The notes beneath the pieces are model-generated. The model ran no database searches. It saw nothing but the letters and a program-made list of their open reading frames with translations, and was not told the DNA's origin. This document shows positions 1 to 6,941 of a stretch of DNA of 34,854 nt, one piece after another. This DNA is from Erwinia oleae. Its GTDB lineage: Bacteria; Pseudomonadota; Gammaproteobacteria; Enterobacterales; Enterobacteriaceae. Location: assembly GCF_000770305.1 (NCBI RefSeq), contig NZ_JNVB01000044.1:1-34854 (forward strand). The letters are read 5' to 3'. The position numbers and the translations under genes were made by a program. Position 1 is the first letter of the stretch; each line of letters begins with the position of its first letter.

Positions 1-157
1 TCATGGAAGCATCCATCCCGCCAAAGCGTGAACGCCACTTATAGAAACTGGCGTTGCTCATGCCATGCTCGCGGCACAGTTCGGCCACCGGCGTTCCTGC
101 CTCGGCTTGCTTCAGGATGGACATGATCTGGCTGTCAGTGAAACGTGATTTTTTCAT
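1..157 (-). CDS. IS3-family transposase OrfA, N-terminal part (runs off the window)
   Basis: Reading leftward from the ATG at 157, the frame is open to the window edge and gives 52 residues beginning MKKSRFTDSQIMSILKQAEA. The segment ELCREHGMSNASFYKWRSRF is the helix-turn-helix typical of IS3-family OrfA (HTH_8/transposase_8 type), which binds the insertion sequence ends. A purine-rich ribosome site (GGGGAGATCTCT) lies just before the ATG. OrfB and the far end are outside the window. The near end of the IS probably falls around 220-230, but I could not fix the terminal repeat because the partner end is not visible. Family assignment is secure; the exact IS name is not. Confidence 0.85.
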   Translation of the reverse strand, partial: MKKSRFTDSQIMSILKQAEAGTPVAELCREHGMSNASFYKWRSRFGGMDASM

Positions 158-227
158 AGAGATCTCCCCGGTTCAGGTTACGAGAAAATTCTACTTATGA
201 ACACACCGGTTTTTCGGGGGGATTACC

Positions 228-338
228 GTGGTAGGCAACACCCTGGCAGATGAACGACGAAGGGTACTTCATACGCCGGGGCATTACCTGGGGAACTGGA
301 TCATGCGACTTGAACCGTACACTGGCAATACTGCCTGA
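228..338 (+). pseudogene. 3' remnant of a gene cut by the IS, 36 codons
   Basis: A frame open from about the IS edge ends at TGA 336-338 and reads VVGNTLADERRRVLHTPGHY and on through NWIMRLEPYTGNTA. It has no ribosome site of its own. Its stop is followed 16 bases later by a strong terminator hairpin, as expected for the real 3' end of a plus-strand gene whose 5' part was displaced by the insertion sequence. I do not recognise the family. It could also be chance reading through non-coding DNA, but the fit of stop and terminator favours a truncated gene of the integrated element. Confidence 0.4.
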
Positions 339-354
339 ATTTTTTATCTCATCT

Positions 355-379
355 GACCGGCCTTGAGGCCGGTCTTTTA
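355..379 (+). terminator. Rho-independent terminator
   Basis: A perfect 8-bp stem, GACCGGCC/GGCCGGTC, with a TTGA loop is followed by TTTTATAT. It sits 16 bases after the stop of the truncated plus-strand gene and 54 bases from the stop of the minus-strand gene at 433. The T-run is on the plus strand, so it should mainly end transcripts coming from the left. Confidence 0.8.
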
Positions 380-432
380 TATACATAAAGACTTTAGTGC
401 GCGTTGAAAATTGCTTACTCTTCAGGTCCATA

Positions 433-1455
433 CTAATCAGATTGATTTTCGTGATCGAAGATCATTTCAACATTTTCTCCTTTTCTTATACCGAGGCTGA
501 GATTTGTCGGCAGTTTCTCCAAGGCAATGAGAGTAGCCTGGTCAACGATAATAGATCTGTCAGCTAACAGCGCATACGATGGATACCATTTATTATATTT
601 TGTATCCCATTCATAGATTAACTTCGATGGCGGTTTTCCCCGTTCTCTAAATTTACTGATTAACTGGGCTGCTTGTACCCCTGCTTCGGATAAAGCATCG
701 TGAGCCATGTAATGTTGAAGAGTATCTTTTCCGCGAATCAAAAAAGACACCTGGCATCCGTCCTGAAAAGAGGCGATATCAATGATGGGATTTTTCCTTT
801 CAGATAGGCGGCCAAGGAAATTATGAACCCATTGATGCAGTGCATTATAGGTACGCTTACCTGCTTCAGTAGCCACAGTGGTAACAAAGGGGTTCCAGAC
901 TATAGCTAAATAGCTAAGCCCAATATGTATTAACTCATAAGTATTTTCTGCAGCATTGTGTGAAAGCTCAACATGCTTGATATGTAGTGGGGCTTCTGAT
1001 GAAACACTTGCAATCCATGCTGAGTCAACTTCCCTGGGATCAAGCGCAAGTTCTATCCAGGCATTCTCTGGCAAACATGGTAACGAATCAGGAGAAGAAA
1101 AAGTAGCAGGTAATCCTAAATCAAACTCTGAGAACTTTTTGACATTCCCCTCAGCATATAAACCTATGATAGCGGCGACGAATATGGTCCCGCTGTCGTT
1201 TTGGAAAACTGCGCTTTTCAGTACTTGCCCTTTAGGTTTACCGGGATCATGGTCATGTAACACAATATACGGTTCATTATTTATTCGTAGAGATAACTCG
1301 TTCGGGTCGAGGGGAACAATTAAACTCCCACTAGGATCATTTGCATTTGTCCAGATAACGGCGGGGACTATGCTTCCATAAACTTCGCAAGAACAGTCTG
1401 ATATGGCAGATTTAACCCAACTTGCTGCAGCAGGCATTTCCAAAAGATTAGGCAT
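433..1455 (-). CDS. Hypothetical protein, 340 aa, of the integrated element
   Basis: This is a long minus-strand frame starting MPNLLEMPAAASW and ending FDHENQSD. The start is supported by AAAGGTGA six bases before the ATG. I do not recognise its family. There is no signal peptide, no clear membrane helix, no cysteine cluster and no nucleotide-binding motif; it looks like a soluble cytoplasmic protein. Its DNA is visibly richer in A and T than the helicase gene beside it, and it is transcribed away from the plus-strand conjugation-type genes. Both traits are typical of cargo inserted into mobile elements. It could be a defence or regulatory gene, but nothing in the sequence shows this. Confidence 0.7.
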   Translation of the reverse strand: MPNLLEMPAAASWVKSAISDCSCEVYGSIVPAVIWTNANDPSGSLIVPLDPNELSLRINNEPYIVLHDHDPGKPKGQVLKSAVFQNDSGTIFVAAIIGLYAEGNVKKFSEFDLGLPATFSSPDSLPCLPENAWIELALDPREVDSAWIASVSSEAPLHIKHVELSHNAAENTYELIHIGLSYLAIVWNPFVTTVATEAGKRTYNALHQWVHNFLGRLSERKNPIIDIASFQDGCQVSFLIRGKDTLQHYMAHDALSEAGVQAAQLISKFRERGKPPSKLIYEWDTKYNKWYPSYALLADRSIIVDQATLIALEKLPTNLSLGIRKGENVEMIFDHENQSD

Positions 1456-1595
1456 TGCATCACCTTTGACGAGAAAAGTTTTTATATAGCCACTTTTGAT
1501 TGTAGTAATTTTCAGTTCCGAGAAATGAGTTTTGTATCGCCTATCTGAAGGCTTATGGCCAGATTAACTGATATGTTTCCACCGGAGCAATTGGT

Positions 1596-3104
1596 ATGGC
1601 TTACATTTTCACAGCAGAACAGAAATCGATAATTGAATGGCAAGGAGCTAGTTTAGTGGTGAATGCATTTGCTGGCACAGGAAAGACCTCTACCCTAGTG
1701 CATTTTGCCAAGGCAAACCCGGAAAGTAAGATGCTTTACCTCGCCTATAATCGCGCTGTGCGGGATGAGGCTGAACGCAAATTCCCCTATAACGTAGAGT
1801 GTAAAACGTCGCATCAGCTTGCATGGGCCCGTTTTGGCAAGCATTTCCGTGACCGGCTGACAGCCAGTCTGCGCATTACTGATGTGGCCAGAAAACTTAA
1901 CACCCGCCACTGGCCGCTGGCCAGACTGGCGCTCAGCGGGCTGAACATGTTCCTCTGCAGCGCAGACCCCGAGCCAGGGCTGATACATCTGCCTGCTGAG
2001 GATGATCGCCACGGTCTTGATGCAGGTAAAATTCTGGGGGCAATCCAGATCCTCTGGTATGAAATGAGCCGTACTGATTCAGTCTTTCCCGTCACGCACG
2101 ACACCTACCTTAAACTGTTCCAGCTTTCTCAGCCTGATCTGTCTAAACGCTGGGACACCATCCTTTTTGATGAGGCTCAGGACGCCAACCCGGTGACCAG
2201 TGCGTTTGTTCTGAATCAGCCCTGCCGGGTTATCCTGGTCGGCGACCGTTACCAGCAGATTTACCGGTTTCGCGGGGCAGATAATGTACTCAGTGCCCCG
2301 CAGCTGGCGCAGGCAGACCGGTTGTGGCTGACAGCGAGTTTCCGGTTTGGTCCTGAGGTGGCGCGTGTGGCCAACATCCTGCTTGAACGTGCCGGAGAGG
2401 AAAAGCGCGTGACAGGTAACGGGGGCCAGGATGCTGTCGTCAGCAGCCTTCCGGCAGGGGCTGAGCACACTGCAGTACTGAGCCGGACGGTATCAGGCGT
2501 GATTGGCAGCGCCCTGACGGCGAGCCTTATGGAGAAAAAGGTCTTCTGGGTCGGGGGGATTGAAGGCTACAAAACAGAGGAGCTGGAAGACCTGTACTGG
2601 TTCTCCGCTGATATGCCTGAAAAGATGCAGTCCCCGCGCCTCAGCCGGGACTATCGGGATTTTGACGAGTACTGCTCGATAGCCAAAGCCACCCAGGACG
2701 TGGAGATGAACCAGGCTATTCGCCTGCTCGATGACTTTTTCCCGCTTCCGCAAAAACTGGCCATTATGCGCCGTCAGGTCGTCACTCATGAAAAAGACGC
2801 TCAGGTCACGGTTTCAACCGCACACCGCAGCAAAGGGCTGGAATGGCCGGTGGTAATGCTCAGTGAGGATTTTACTGACATTACCGATCCGCTCCTCTCG
2901 CAGGAAGAGCGACAGGATGAGACTAACCTGCTGTATGTGGCTGTCACCCGGGCAAGAGAGACGCTCGTGCTGAACGAGCTGGTGCGCTGGCTCAGTAAGG
3001 CCGGCGAGGACGATGATGAAAACATCAGCGAAGCCGGTGAGGGTGATGATGAGAACGATGCAGATATGCCCGGCGACACGGGAGAAACTTCCGGGACTGA
3101 ATAA
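1596..3104 (+). CDS. UvrD/Rep-like superfamily 1 DNA helicase of an ICE
   Basis: The 502-residue protein carries the full SF1A helicase set: a Q-motif region (FTAEQKSII, from residue 5), Walker A AGTGKT (26-31), motif II DEAQD (192-196), motif III GDRYQQIYRFRGAD, motif IV-like LTASFRFG, motif V STAHRSKGLEW (407-417) and motif VI YVAVTRAR (447-454). It should unwind DNA from 3' to 5' using ATP. At about 500 residues it is shorter than UvrD or Rep (about 700), similar to FBH1-like and GajB-like helicases. GGAG precedes the ATG. The C-terminal tail from residue 467 is very acidic and contains an 11-residue imperfect tandem repeat. It lies 66 bases before the TraI-like gene in the same direction, which suggests a DNA-processing role in element transfer. 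No GajA-type nuclease is adjacent, so I do not call it Gabija. Confidence 0.85.
   Translation: MAYIFTAEQKSIIEWQGASLVVNAFAGTGKTSTLVHFAKANPESKMLYLAYNRAVRDEAERKFPYNVECKTSHQLAWARFGKHFRDRLTASLRITDVARKLNTRHWPLARLALSGLNMFLCSADPEPGLIHLPAEDDRHGLDAGKILGAIQILWYEMSRTDSVFPVTHDTYLKLFQLSQPDLSKRWDTILFDEAQDANPVTSAFVLNQPCRVILVGDRYQQIYRFRGADNVLSAPQLAQADRLWLTASFRFGPEVARVANILLERAGEEKRVTGNGGQDAVVSSLPAGAEHTAVLSRTVSGVIGSALTASLMEKKVFWVGGIEGYKTEELEDLYWFSADMPEKMQSPRLSRDYRDFDEYCSIAKATQDVEMNQAIRLLDDFFPLPQKLAIMRRQVVTHEKDAQVTVSTAHRSKGLEWPVVMLSEDFTDITDPLLSQEERQDETNLLYVAVTRARETLVLNELVRWLSKAGEDDDENISEAGEGDDENDADMPGDTGETSGTE
2994..3059 (+). repeat. 33-bp imperfect tandem repeat coding an acidic tail
   Basis: Two 33-bp units (2994-3026 and 3027-3059) encode SKAGEDDDENI and SEAGEGDDEND in the C-terminal tail of the UvrD-like helicase. 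The unit length is a multiple of three, so the duplication kept the frame. Confidence 0.7.
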
Positions 3105-3170
3105 CTGGTTTTTTATGGTGCGGAGCAGGCAGGGGCATAACACTGAGCAGCCCTGTACCAGGAGAACATT

Positions 3171-4790
3171 ATGCTCAGCAGAATCCGGACCCTGAGGTCT
3201 CTGTTTTCAAAAGGTGAACCAGAAGCGGTACATCATATATCCACAATTACGCCTGTCGGCTACCACGCCCCGCGTGAGGCCGGCAGGCTGTGCGCCAGCC
3301 CGCTACGAGAAACCTGCCTGCAGCAATTGTGGGAGAATTGTTCTCTGCCCGCAGACATCTATCAGCGACTCTATTTAGCGCCTCTTAATGGTTTGTTAGC
3401 CAGGGTACAGAATGTGCCGGCCGCACAACAGGGAAGGTGGTCGCAGTCAGACGGCTTCGGCGACCTTACGCTGCAGTTCACGACCTGTGCGGTCAGGCTG
3501 GCAAAAGGGTATATGTTTCCCCCCGGCGCGGCACCTGAAGAGCAGGCAGAGCAGAATGTGATGTGGAATGCGGTGATTTTCTGGTCGGCTCTTTTCTGGC
3601 ACCTGCCTCTTCTTGCGACTCTGGAGGGGGAGTTGCTTGACGGTAAAAGCTGGCTTCCGGGAATGACCGTTCCGGACTCACCCTATCGTTTCCGGTTCCG
3701 GGAGGCTGAGACCGCATCAGCGTTTGCGGCGCTTGCCGCCGGGCAACTTTTGCCGGCAGAGGCGACGGGCTGGCTGGCAGAGAATCCCGGGGCACTGGGC
3801 AACCTTGCCGGCGCACTCTGGAATCAACATCCGGGCATGCCATTGATACGAAGCCTGATGAAGCAGGCCGCTGAAAAGGTGGAATCGCCTTCGCAGAAGA
3901 TATCAGGGGCACATGAGACAGTCAGTACCCTCGCAGAGCAGGCCCTTTCCGTTCTACAAACGCCTTCTGATCAAAAGACTAAATTACAGCCTATATCGGA
4001 AGTACCCCCCAAAACTGCATCGCCCGAAATCTCAGATGCGCAGGTTACTCAGCTTGCATCTTCTATCACACCTGTTTCAATGGCTGATGGCTGCAATCCG
4101 GTCAGCAATGAGGAGGCAGGTGAGGTTACGGAATGTGATCCTGTCGATAAAGAGGAAGCTGATACAGAGATGTTGCTGAGTCTTTTCAGTGCAACCGAAA
4201 TGACTGAATTGACCGGGGCCAATGCGGGTGAAGAAGAGTCCTCAGCCAGTACTAAAGCAGATGACGGGTCAGAGTTTTTATCTCTTGATGAACAGCCTCC
4301 CGAAACTGATAAGCATCAGATAAATCAGACAGTAGCGGAAGACTCTTTCCCTGAACAAGGTGTTGAGGATAACATCCCGTCACACAGCATTAACATTGAC
4401 GTAAAAAAAACAGTGAAAAAAGATGAGGCTGGCACTGAATTCCTCAGGTGGCTTTCTGAAGGGCTTAAGAGCAAGCAAATCGATATTAATCAACCTGATT
4501 CCAGAGCGCATGCCGTCGCAGGATTCATTTTTCTCAGGGTGCCGGACATATTTTATCTTTACATCAGAGAAAGCGGGACAGAGCTGAGCAGGGATGCCAT
4601 ACAGCTGGAATTTGAGAAGCTGCATATTCACAGGGTGCGGAGGGGCGAACGTTTTAATAAGGCAAAACTGTACCACTCGCCTGGCAAAGAAGGCACTTTT
4701 AAACCTGTAAGTGGGTATCTCGTCAAGACTACACACCTTTTCAGAGGGGCATCTTCCCCTGAAGACAGCGGGCTTCTGTCTTTCCTTTAA
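3171..4790 (+). CDS. TraI/MobH-like relaxase-family protein (TraI_2 N-terminal and TraI_2_C domains)
   Basis: The 539-residue protein resembles the relaxase of PFGI-1/SPI-7-type ICEs. The N-terminal half (about 1-235) follows the TraI_2 pattern: LWENCSLPADIYQRLYLAPL, the KGYMFPPGAAPEEQAEQNVMW segment, YRFRFREAE and the QLLPAEATGWLAENPG segment. A long low-complexity acidic linker (about 240-415) follows. The C-terminal part (from EFLRWLSEGL, VNQP-like INQPDSRAHAV) matches the TraI_2_C/DUF1528 pattern. In conjugation this family nicks the origin of transfer. The usual MobH metal ligands, a histidine cluster and an HD pair, are not evident: the expected HD position reads FWHLPLL. It may thus be a divergent subgroup or inactive. 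AGGAG six bases before the ATG supports the start. It sits between the helicase and the integrase. Confidence 0.7.
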   Translation: MLSRIRTLRSLFSKGEPEAVHHISTITPVGYHAPREAGRLCASPLRETCLQQLWENCSLPADIYQRLYLAPLNGLLARVQNVPAAQQGRWSQSDGFGDLTLQFTTCAVRLAKGYMFPPGAAPEEQAEQNVMWNAVIFWSALFWHLPLLATLEGELLDGKSWLPGMTVPDSPYRFRFREAETASAFAALAAGQLLPAEATGWLAENPGALGNLAGALWNQHPGMPLIRSLMKQAAEKVESPSQKISGAHETVSTLAEQALSVLQTPSDQKTKLQPISEVPPKTASPEISDAQVTQLASSITPVSMADGCNPVSNEEAGEVTECDPVDKEEADTEMLLSLFSATEMTELTGANAGEEESSASTKADDGSEFLSLDEQPPETDKHQINQTVAEDSFPEQGVEDNIPSHSINIDVKKTVKKDEAGTEFLRWLSEGLKSKQIDINQPDSRAHAVAGFIFLRVPDIFYLYIRESGTELSRDAIQLEFEKLHIHRVRRGERFNKAKLYHSPGKEGTFKPVSGYLVKTTHLFRGASSPEDSGLLSFL

Positions 4791-4850
4791 AGGAGGGGCA
4801 GTCCATGAGGGCCCTTACGGGCAGCTTGATATAGAAAAAGGAAATGCTGT

Positions 4851-5882
4851 ATGTCTGACAAAAACTATCATACGACATGGGAAGATTTGCTTGAGGAGTA
4901 CTTCTTCGCCCGAAACCTGCGCGCAGCAACAGAATGGAGCTATGCGAAGGTTGTGAAGGGGTTCCGGAAATTCACGGGTGCAGACAAAACCCCATCAATG
5001 GTTACTCATCATGACGTATTAAGATGGCGGCGACATATACTCCGAGAAAAGCAACAATCTGCGCAGACCTGGAACAATAAAATCGCACATCTCAGGGCCC
5101 TCTATAACTATGCTATGGAGAGCGGGTTATTGCCGGAGGGCAAAAACCCTTTCAACAACTGCACAGTACAGAAGGAAACAAAGAAAAAGCGCACGTTAAA
5201 CCGCTCTCAGCTAACCCGACTTTATCTGATAATGCAGCAGGCTGAAATTGAGTCCAACAGGAAAATTTTTGCACGTGGCGGGCGGAGTGCGTTTTACCCG
5301 GTCTGGTTCTGGATAACCGTCCTGGATACGCTCAGATATACGGGAATGAGGCAGAATCAACTTCTGCATATTCAGCTCAGGGACGTCAATCTGACGGAGG
5401 GCTATATAGACCTGCGCCTTGAAGGAAGTAAAACGCACAGAGAATGGCGTGTTCCCGTTGTCAGACAGCTGCGTTTGCGATTGCAGCTTCTCCTCACACG
5501 GGCAACAGAAGCTGGAGCCGGGCCAAAAGATAATCTTTTCGATGTCAGTTTTTATATCTCCGGGAGAAAGGCAAAGTTCGAAAGAAATGATGTGAGTGTG
5601 ATGCACCAAAAGATCCGCTCATTCTTTCGCCGTCTGTCAAAGGAGTGCGGTTTTGCCGTTTCGCCGCACCGTTTCAGACATACTCTTGCTACGGAACTGA
5701 TGAAAGCACCCGAAAGGAACCTTCAGCTGGTTAAAGATTTACTGGGTCATCGTAGTGTCAGCACAACAATGGAATACGTGGAACTCAAGATGGACATTGC
5801 GGGCAAAACACTGGAAGAAGAATTGTCGTTACACACAGATCTCTGTGTAGAAAGGGAATTACAACTATTGACACAAAACTGA
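4851..5882 (+). CDS. Tyrosine recombinase / integrase of the ICE
   Basis: The 343-residue protein has an N-terminal SAM-like core-binding domain (about 10-110, TWEDLLEEYFFARNLRAATE) and a C-terminal catalytic domain. The catalytic residues are visible: R167 in YTGMRQNQ, K194 in GSKTHREW, H273 and R276 in SPHRFRH, H300 in LLGHRS and the nucleophile Y309 in TMEYVE. It should cut and rejoin DNA at the element ends. It starts 60 bases after the TraI-like gene with AAGGA before the ATG, points toward tRNA-Phe, and ends 195 bases from it. That is the usual place for an ICE integrase next to its attachment site. It is full length and looks intact. Confidence 0.93.
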   Translation: MSDKNYHTTWEDLLEEYFFARNLRAATEWSYAKVVKGFRKFTGADKTPSMVTHHDVLRWRRHILREKQQSAQTWNNKIAHLRALYNYAMESGLLPEGKNPFNNCTVQKETKKKRTLNRSQLTRLYLIMQQAEIESNRKIFARGGRSAFYPVWFWITVLDTLRYTGMRQNQLLHIQLRDVNLTEGYIDLRLEGSKTHREWRVPVVRQLRLRLQLLLTRATEAGAGPKDNLFDVSFYISGRKAKFERNDVSVMHQKIRSFFRRLSKECGFAVSPHRFRHTLATELMKAPERNLQLVKDLLGHRSVSTTMEYVELKMDIAGKTLEEELSLHTDLCVERELQLLTQN

Positions 5883-5911
5883 TTGACTGGGATTATTGCC
5901 AGTGATCGAGA

Positions 5912-5940
5912 AAAGGGAGCCTGCAGCAACAGGCTCCCTC
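5912..5940. terminator. Bidirectional terminator-like hairpin after the integrase
   Basis: A perfect 9-bp stem GGGAGCCTG/CAGGCTCCC with a six-base loop lies 33 bases after the integrase stop. Read on the minus strand, the stem is followed by TTTTC, so it could also end the tRNA-Phe transcript coming from the right. On the plus strand the tail is poor in T. The rest of 5883-6077 shows no gene. Confidence 0.6.
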
Positions 5941-6077
5941 ACTTGAGGGACTGATTCAGAAACGTTAACCAGTGCAGATACGCCTACACCGGAGGACATT
6001 CCGTAATGACCGGCCCCTGTATTAACCGCCCGTTAAGGTTCTCATCTCTTAACCAGCGTGCTTTGATGCAAAATTAG

Positions 6078-6120
6078 TGGTGCCCGAACCCGGAATCGAA
6101 CCAGGGACACGGGGATTTTC
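6078..6120. other. Putative attachment site at the tRNA-Phe 3' half
   Basis: The 3' part of tRNA-Phe faces the integrase gene, and the whole mobile segment lies on its 3' side, the standard geometry for tyrosine-recombinase insertion into a tRNA gene. A direct repeat of this 3' end should mark the other end of the element, beyond the left edge of the window. The exact length of the repeat cannot be seen here. Confidence 0.6.
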
Positions 6121-6153
6121 AATCCCCTGCTCTACCGACTGAGCTATCCGGGC
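6078..6153 (-). tRNA. pheU: tRNA-Phe (GAA)
   Basis: The 76-base minus-strand sequence begins GCCCGGATAGCTCAG, has the anticodon arm GGGGATTGAAAATCCCC with GAA, a TTCGATT T-loop and an encoded CCA. The neighbouring yjdC-dsbD genes match the location of pheU in E. coli. The acceptor stem contains a G-U pair (G6-U67) and the T-stem another (U51-G63), differences from the E. coli gene that sit in the 3' half. Confidence 0.97.
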
Positions 6154-6163
6154 AACGGGGCGC

Positions 6164-6192
6164 ATTAAACCGTAAAGGCTCTCTTCCGTCAA
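6164..6192 (-). promoter_or_regulatory. Sigma-70 promoter of tRNA-Phe
   Basis: On the minus strand TTGACG (6187-6192) and TTTAAT (6164-6169) are separated by 17 bases and followed by a GC-rich stretch (GCGCCCCG) before the tRNA, the discriminator typical of stringently controlled stable-RNA promoters. Confidence 0.75.
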
Positions 6193-6301
6193 CGGCTTTG
6201 TTATAAAAATCACGTAAACCCTGACTGACTGCGCGCTTTTCAGACAGTCAGAGCGTGGGGTGACGGGGTTTACGCCCTTGTCGCCTGATTTGTTGTCAGC
6301 C

Positions 6302-6880
6302 TTATGTCAGCGCGCCGTTCTTACGGCATAATGCGAAGTTGAGCACATCCGCGGCAAGCAGGCGGGCGATTTCAACCTCATCGACCTTACGTTTAATCAG
6401 CAGGCGGCTCAGACAGCCTTCAAGGATCAGTTCCATCTGATGCGCCACCAGCGCCGGATTATCGGTACCCAGCTCGCTGAGCAGATCGTGCGTGTACTGC
6501 CATGAGGCGCGTTTCTGCTGATCGGCAAGCTGATGAATAGGGTGATCTGGCTGCGGATAAAAGCTACAGGCGGCGATAAACAGACAGCCAGGGTAGCGAT
6601 TGTTATTGACTGCTTCTTCCAGCACCTGATAGCGCGCCAGCAGCTTTTGTTCGGCATTCATTCCTTCATCCAGCAGCAGCTGGCGCCGCCAGGTATCAAT
6701 TTGCTGGCTGTGATAGCGCAGCGCGTCATAAAGCAGCGCCTCACGATCGGGCCAAAAGCGCTTTAGTTCCTGCTCATTACACTCCACTTCTTCCGCCATC
6801 ATCGCGAAGGAAGTGGAGGAAGCCAGCCCGTTTTGCTCGAGTACGTTAAGTGCATGCTCGAGTACCTGTTCACGTTGCAA
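6302..6880 (-). CDS. yjdC: TetR-family regulator YjdC, TTG start
   Basis: This TetR/AcrR-type DNA-binding regulator begins [11 protein letters not shown] and contains the conserved stretches RRFWPD-like [31 protein letters not shown] and [11 protein letters not shown] shared with E. coli YjdC. The first 40 or so residues form the winged helix-turn-helix region; the rest is the ligand-binding domain, whose ligand is unknown. I place the start at TTG 6880: GAGGAG lies six bases upstream, and the resulting 192 residues match the E. coli length (191). An upstream ATG at 6934 would add 18 residues with no family support. It follows dsbD in the same direction after 61 bases, as in E. coli, and is probably co-transcribed. 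Confidence 0.9.
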   Translation of the reverse strand: MQREQVLEHALNVLEQNGLASSTSFAMMAEEVECNEQELKRFWPDREALLYDALRYHSQQIDTWRRQLLLDEGMNAEQKLLARYQVLEEAVNNNRYPGCLFIAACSFYPQPDHPIHQLADQQKRASWQYTHDLLSELGTDNPALVAHQMELILEGCLSRLLIKRKVDEVEIARLLAADVLNFALCRKNGALT

Positions 6881-6941
6881 GTGACTCTCCTCTTGTATGC
6901 GTCGGCTCCGGCCGGGGCCGGAAAACTTTCCCAAGTGTCGT

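Noticed and set aside
195..431. 78-aa minus-strand frame left of the unknown gene
   Set aside because: It spans the IS edge, the gene remnant and the terminator hairpin, and has no family features.
1596..3104. Gabija (GajB) defence helicase
   Set aside because: No GajA-type OLD nuclease is adjacent, and the downstream TraI-like and integrase genes point to an ICE transfer module.
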